Below are positions 6,191-8,519 of a DNA stretch of 8,519 nt, in pieces. The stretch is from positions 1 through 8,519 of the forward strand of contig VGBQ01000114.1 of assembly GCA_016870425.1 (NCBI GenBank), in the 5' to 3' direction. The stretch is from Actinomycetota bacterium (GTDB lineage: Bacteria > Actinomycetota > Actinomycetes > S36-B12). The first letter of the stretch is position 1, and every line of letters begins with the position of its first letter. Made by a program: the position numbers and the translations under genes. Below the pieces are notes generated by a model. The model was not told the origin of the DNA, searched no databases, and saw nothing but the letters and a program-made list of their open reading frames with translations.

Positions 6191-6460
6191 ATGTCGCTGG
6201 ATAGCGCCACCAAGAAGCAGATCATCTCCGACTACGGCTCATCCCCTGAGGACACCGGCAGCCCCGAGGTCCAGATCGCCATGCTGACGCGTCGCATCAG
6301 CGATCTCACGGAGCACCTGAAGAGTCACAAGCACGATCACCATTCGCGGCGTGGCTTGCTCATCCTGGTCGGCCAGCGCCGTCGACTCCTGCAGTACCTC
6401 CAGCGCACGGACATCGAGCGCTACCGCTCGATCATCGAGCGGCTCGGCATCCGTCGTTGA
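6191..6460 (+). CDS. rpsO: 30S ribosomal protein S15
   Basis: The gene encodes 89 residues, the standard S15 length. The protein has the family hallmarks DTGSPEVQIA, LTRRISDLTEHL, the rRNA-binding SHKHDHHSRRGLL and the C-terminal RLGIRR typical of Actinobacteria. S15 binds the 16S rRNA central domain early in small-subunit assembly. The start at ATG 6191 (MSLDSATKKQ) is chosen by homology and a GAGAGGA Shine-Dalgarno five bases upstream; a further in-frame ATG at 6149 is too early for the family. Its last five codons form the first copy of a 25-bp direct repeat, and the stop codon lies in the loop and stem of a hairpin. It is co-directional with pnp, the usual rpsO-pnp pair. Confidence 0.97.
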   Translation: MSLDSATKKQIISDYGSSPEDTGSPEVQIAMLTRRISDLTEHLKSHKHDHHSRRGLLILVGQRRRLLQYLQRTDIERYRSIIERLGIRR

Positions 6461-6502
6461 CGGGTGCGCAGATAGCAGGCATCCGTCGTTGACGGGTGCG
6501 CA
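6446..6502 (+). repeat. perfect 25-bp tandem direct repeat spanning the rpsO stop
   Basis: Copy 1 (6446-6470) and copy 2 (6478-6502) are identical over 25 bases, separated by GATAGCA (period 32). Copy 1 encodes the last S15 codons G-I-R-R-stop; copy 2 repeats them out of use. Each copy is self-complementary: GCATCCGTC pairs with GACGGGTGC around GTT (6447-6467 and 6479-6499), a 9-bp stem with one G-U pair. No T-run follows, so these are not canonical intrinsic terminators, but they may slow polymerase, protect 3' ends or be processed. Confidence 0.93.
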
Positions 6503-6506
6503 TAAC

Positions 6507-6520
6507 TGAATAGTCATTCA
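6507..6520. repeat. AT-rich dyad in the rpsO-pnp interval
   Basis: TGAAT-AGTC-ATTCA is a perfect 5-bp inverted repeat in the only AT-rich patch (about 6501-6527) of an otherwise GC-rich interval. It may be a protein-binding site or part of a secondary pnp promoter; TTGACG in repeat copy 2 (6489-6494) is the nearest -35-like hexamer, but no good -10 is placed for it. Confidence 0.35.
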
Positions 6521-6536
6521 TCACTCACGATGCCCG

Positions 6537-6550
6537 CCGTCAACGATCGG
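6537..6550 (+). repeat. inverted third copy of the repeat core
   Basis: CCGTCAACGA (6537-6546), then T, then CGG, is the reverse complement of CCG-TCGTTGACGG found in both direct-repeat copies. In RNA it could pair with copy 1 (6451-6463) or copy 2 (6483-6495) over 10 contiguous plus 3 base pairs, in competition with the local hairpins. Confidence 0.6.
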
Positions 6551-6570
6551 TCGGTCCTCGGTAGTGGCTA

Positions 6571-6695
6571 CCGGGTCGCAGGACCCGGCGGCCTCGATCG
6601 AAGACCGGCTCCCCGGACAGGGCGGTCGCCGTTCTGCGGGCCATGGGCCCTGCAGGCGGGCGGCCATGGCGGCGTGCGTCAGGTCGCTTGCGACC
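6571..6695 (+). promoter_or_regulatory. stem-loop array in the pnp leader
   Basis: Three stable stems precede the pnp Shine-Dalgarno. CCGGGTC-GCAG-GACCCGG is at 6571-6588. TGCGGGCC-ATG-GGCCCTGCA with one bulged T is at 6635-6654. GGTCG-CTTG-CGACC is at 6682-6695. CGATCG at 6544-6549 and 6595-6600 could close an outer stem round the first. In enterobacteria and in Streptomyces, RNase III cuts a hairpin between rpsO and pnp, and in enterobacteria PNPase then destabilises its own mRNA. A similar role is inferred here by position. Confidence 0.5.
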
Positions 6696-6715
6696 ACTGT
6701 CCCTAAGGAGACACC

Positions 6716-8519
6716 GTGGAGGATTCCTTCACCACCGCCGAGGCTGTTCTGGACAACGGCGCCTTCGGCTCTCGCACTGTCCGCTTCGAGACCGGACGCC
6801 TGGCTCGCCAGGCAGCCGGCAGTGTGGCGGCGTTCTTGGACGACGAGACCATGGTGCTCAGCGCCACGACCGCGTCGAAGCAGCCCAAGGAGCACTTCGA
6901 CTTCTTTCCCTTGACCGTCGATGTCGAAGAGCGGATGTACTCCGTGGGCCGCATCCCCGGTTCGTTCTTCCGCCGTGAGGGGCGTCCCACCGAGGATGCG
7001 ATCCTCACGTGCCGACTGATCGACCGACCGCTGCGCCCGTCGTTCGTCAAGGGCCTGCGCAATGAGATCCAGATCGTGGTCACGGTGCTGGCTCTCAACC
7101 CCGACGATCTCTACGACGTCCTCGCGATCAACGCGGCCTCGGCATCGACGCAGATCGCCGGTCTGCCCTTCTCAGGTCCCATCGGTGGCGTGCGCGTGGC
7201 GCTCATCGACGGGCAGTGGGTTGCCTTCCCGCGTCATTCAGAGCTCGAGCGCGCTGTCTTCGACATGGTGGTGGCGGGTCGGATCGTCGGCGAAGACGTC
7301 GCGATCATGATGGTCGAGGCCGAGGCGACCACGGGGACCATCGATCTCATCGCCTCTGGCGCCACGGCTCCGACCGAGTCGGTGGTGGCCTCCGGCCTCG
7401 AGGCGGCGAAGCCGTTCATCCGCGCCCTCTGCGAGGCGCAGCAGAGACTGGCAGACGAGGCGGCGAAGCCCGTAGGCCAGTTCCCGGTATTCCTGGACTA
7501 CGAGGACGACGTGTACGACGCGGTCGCTCAGATCTCGGCCGATCGGGTGGCTCAGGCCCTCACGATCGTGAGCAAGGCGGAGCGCGAGGACGCCCTGGAC
7601 GCCATCAAGGCCGACGTCGTCGCTTCTCTTTCGGGGCGCTTCGAGGGCCGTGACAAGGAGATCAGTGCGGCTCTGCGCAGCGTGACGAAGAAGAGCGTGC
7701 GCGAACGCGTGCTGCGAGACAAGGTGCGCATCGATGGCCGCGGCCCTCGCGACATCCGCGTGCTCGCCGCGGAGGTCGACGTCATTCCTCGCGTGCACGG
7801 CTCGGCCCTCTTCGAGCGGGGCGAGACGCAGATTCTCGGCGTGACCACACTCAACATGCTCAAACTCGAGCAGTGGCTTGACACGCTCTCGCCGGACAAT
7901 CGCAAGCGCTACATGCACAACTACAACTTCCCGCCCTACTCCACGGGCGAGACCGGCCGTGTGGGGTCGCCTAAGCGCCGCGAGATCGGCCACGGTGCGC
8001 TCGCGGAGCGCGCGCTGCTGCCCGTGCTCCCCACGCGCGAGGAGTTCCCCTACGCGATCCGCCAGGTGTCGGAGGCGCTGGGGTCCAATGGCTCGACCTC
8101 GATGGGCTCGGTGTGTGCCAGCACGATGTCGCTGATGGCGGCGGGCGTGCCGCTCAAGGCTCCCGTGGCCGGCATCGCGATGGGTCTGATCAGCGGTGAG
8201 GTCGACGGCAAGACGGAGTACGTCGCCATCACCGACATCCTGGGAGCCGAGGATGCCTTCGGCGATATGGACTTCAAGGTCGCCGGGACCAAGGACTTCA
8301 TCACCGCGCTGCAGCTGGACACCAAGCTCGACGGCATCCCCGCGTCAGTCCTCGCTGGCGCGCTGGACCAGGCCCGCGAGGCTCGTCTGACGATCCTCGA
8401 CGTCATGGCCGAGGCCATCGATGCTCCGGGTGAGATGTCCCTCTATGCGCCGCGGATCATCACGGTCAACATCCCGGTCGACAAGATCGGCGAGGTGATC
8501 GGACCCAAGGGCAAGATCA
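6716..8519 (+). CDS. pnp: polynucleotide phosphorylase, 3'-truncated by window edge
   Basis: The frame is open from GTG 6716 to the last base: 601 codons, with roughly 140-150 (rest of KH and the S1 domain) expected beyond. PNPase degrades RNA 3'-5' by phosphorolysis and can add tails in reverse. Domains in order: first RNase PH core (residues 1 to about 230) with FFPLTVDVEERMY and GSFFRREGRPTEDA (FFRR near 84-87); the all-helical linker (about 240-340); second, catalytic RNase PH core with YNFPPYSTGETG, GSNGSTS (456-462, phosphate-binding serines) and ILGAEDAFGDMDF with metal/catalytic D513 and D519; then the KH domain reaching VIGPKGK (GxxG at 596-599). The actinobacterial form is shown by the N-terminal sequence EDSFTTAEAVLDNG. 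The start is supported by TAAGGAG (6704-6710) five bases upstream. All visible key residues are intact. Confidence 0.96.
   Translation, partial: MEDSFTTAEAVLDNGAFGSRTVRFETGRLARQAAGSVAAFLDDETMVLSATTASKQPKEHFDFFPLTVDVEERMYSVGRIPGSFFRREGRPTEDAILTCRLIDRPLRPSFVKGLRNEIQIVVTVLALNPDDLYDVLAINAASASTQIAGLPFSGPIGGVRVALIDGQWVAFPRHSELERAVFDMVVAGRIVGEDVAIMMVEAEATTGTIDLIASGATAPTESVVASGLEAAKPFIRALCEAQQRLADEAAKPVGQFPVFLDYEDDVYDAVAQISADRVAQALTIVSKAEREDALDAIKADVVASLSGRFEGRDKEISAALRSVTKKSVRERVLRDKVRIDGRGPRDIRVLAAEVDVIPRVHGSALFERGETQILGVTTLNMLKLEQWLDTLSPDNRKRYMHNYNFPPYSTGETGRVGSPKRREIGHGALAERALLPVLPTREEFPYAIRQVSEALGSNGSTSMGSVCASTMSLMAAGVPLKAPVAGIAMGLISGEVDGKTEYVAITDILGAEDAFGDMDFKVAGTKDFITALQLDTKLDGIPASVLAGALDQAREARLTILDVMAEAIDAPGEMSLYAPRIITVNIPVDKIGEVIGPKGKI

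Noticed and set aside
6446..6502. CRISPR-like array
   Set aside because: There are only two copies with a 7-nt spacer, and copy 1 is part of the rpsO coding sequence.
6457..6516. Promoter with TTGACG (-35) in repeat copies and a -10 near 6511
   Set aside because: TTGACG is a good -35, but the hexamer at proper spacing (TAGTCA) is a poor -10, so it was not called separately.
7238..7993. 251-codon open frame on the minus strand inside pnp
   Set aside because: It is fully antisense to a clear PNPase; its protein matches no recognisable family and it follows from high-GC codon bias.
1..8519. tRNA, rRNA, transposase or integrase genes and att-like flanks around the accessory block
   Set aside because: None is visible in the window, so no specific transfer mechanism is claimed.

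Overview
The window is high-GC actinobacterial (Actinomycetota) DNA. The best evidence is the rpsO protein, which has the actinobacterial form of S15 (SHKHDHHSRRGLL, LGIRR end), and the conserved order ribF - rpsO - pnp. Nothing in the sequence fixes the genus. Five of the seven visible start codons are GTG.

Left half (1-5076) is accessory DNA that looks like part of a surface-glycan locus. It opens with the 3' part of a GT4-type glycosyltransferase on the + strand (1-843). This converges, with a 7-nt gap, on four sulfotransferase-like genes on the minus strand. They belong to two families. Type A is soluble, with an N-terminal HIGxxKxxTTYLQ motif (851-1909 and 3982-5076). Type B has a CGMHRSGST P-loop and a C-terminal pair of membrane segments (1911-2891 and 2983-3972). 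In transcription order they read A1 - B1 - B2 - A2, with gaps of 9, 91 and 1 nt. The 91-nt gap appears to hold the decayed 3' end of a further A-type gene, so the quartet probably grew by tandem duplication. Both B genes start at a GTG exactly 6 nt after TAGACT and have no Shine-Dalgarno sequence. That is the geometry of a leaderless actinobacterial promoter. The likely joint role is sulfation of a glycan made by a neighbouring cluster, with the B enzymes held at the membrane. The acceptor is unknown and no PAPS-synthesis gene is in view.

Right half (5136-8519) is housekeeping. ribF (FMN/FAD synthesis) is divergent from the sulfotransferases and sits where truB would normally precede it, so the accessory block seems to interrupt the usual truB-ribF junction. 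A putative extended -10 over the ribF stop codon and a roughly 115-nt structured leader precede rpsO. The 255-nt rpsO-pnp interval is rich in structure. A perfect 25-bp direct repeat duplicates the end of rpsO, and each copy folds into a 9-bp hairpin. A third, inverted copy lies downstream and could pair with either, and several GC-rich stem-loops follow. This suggests a processing or attenuation region controlling pnp. pnp (polynucleotide phosphorylase) starts at 6716 and runs off the right edge inside its KH domain.

Most unusual: the A/B sulfotransferase quartet with its gene stub and paired leaderless-type starts, and the duplicated stop-codon hairpin between rpsO and pnp.
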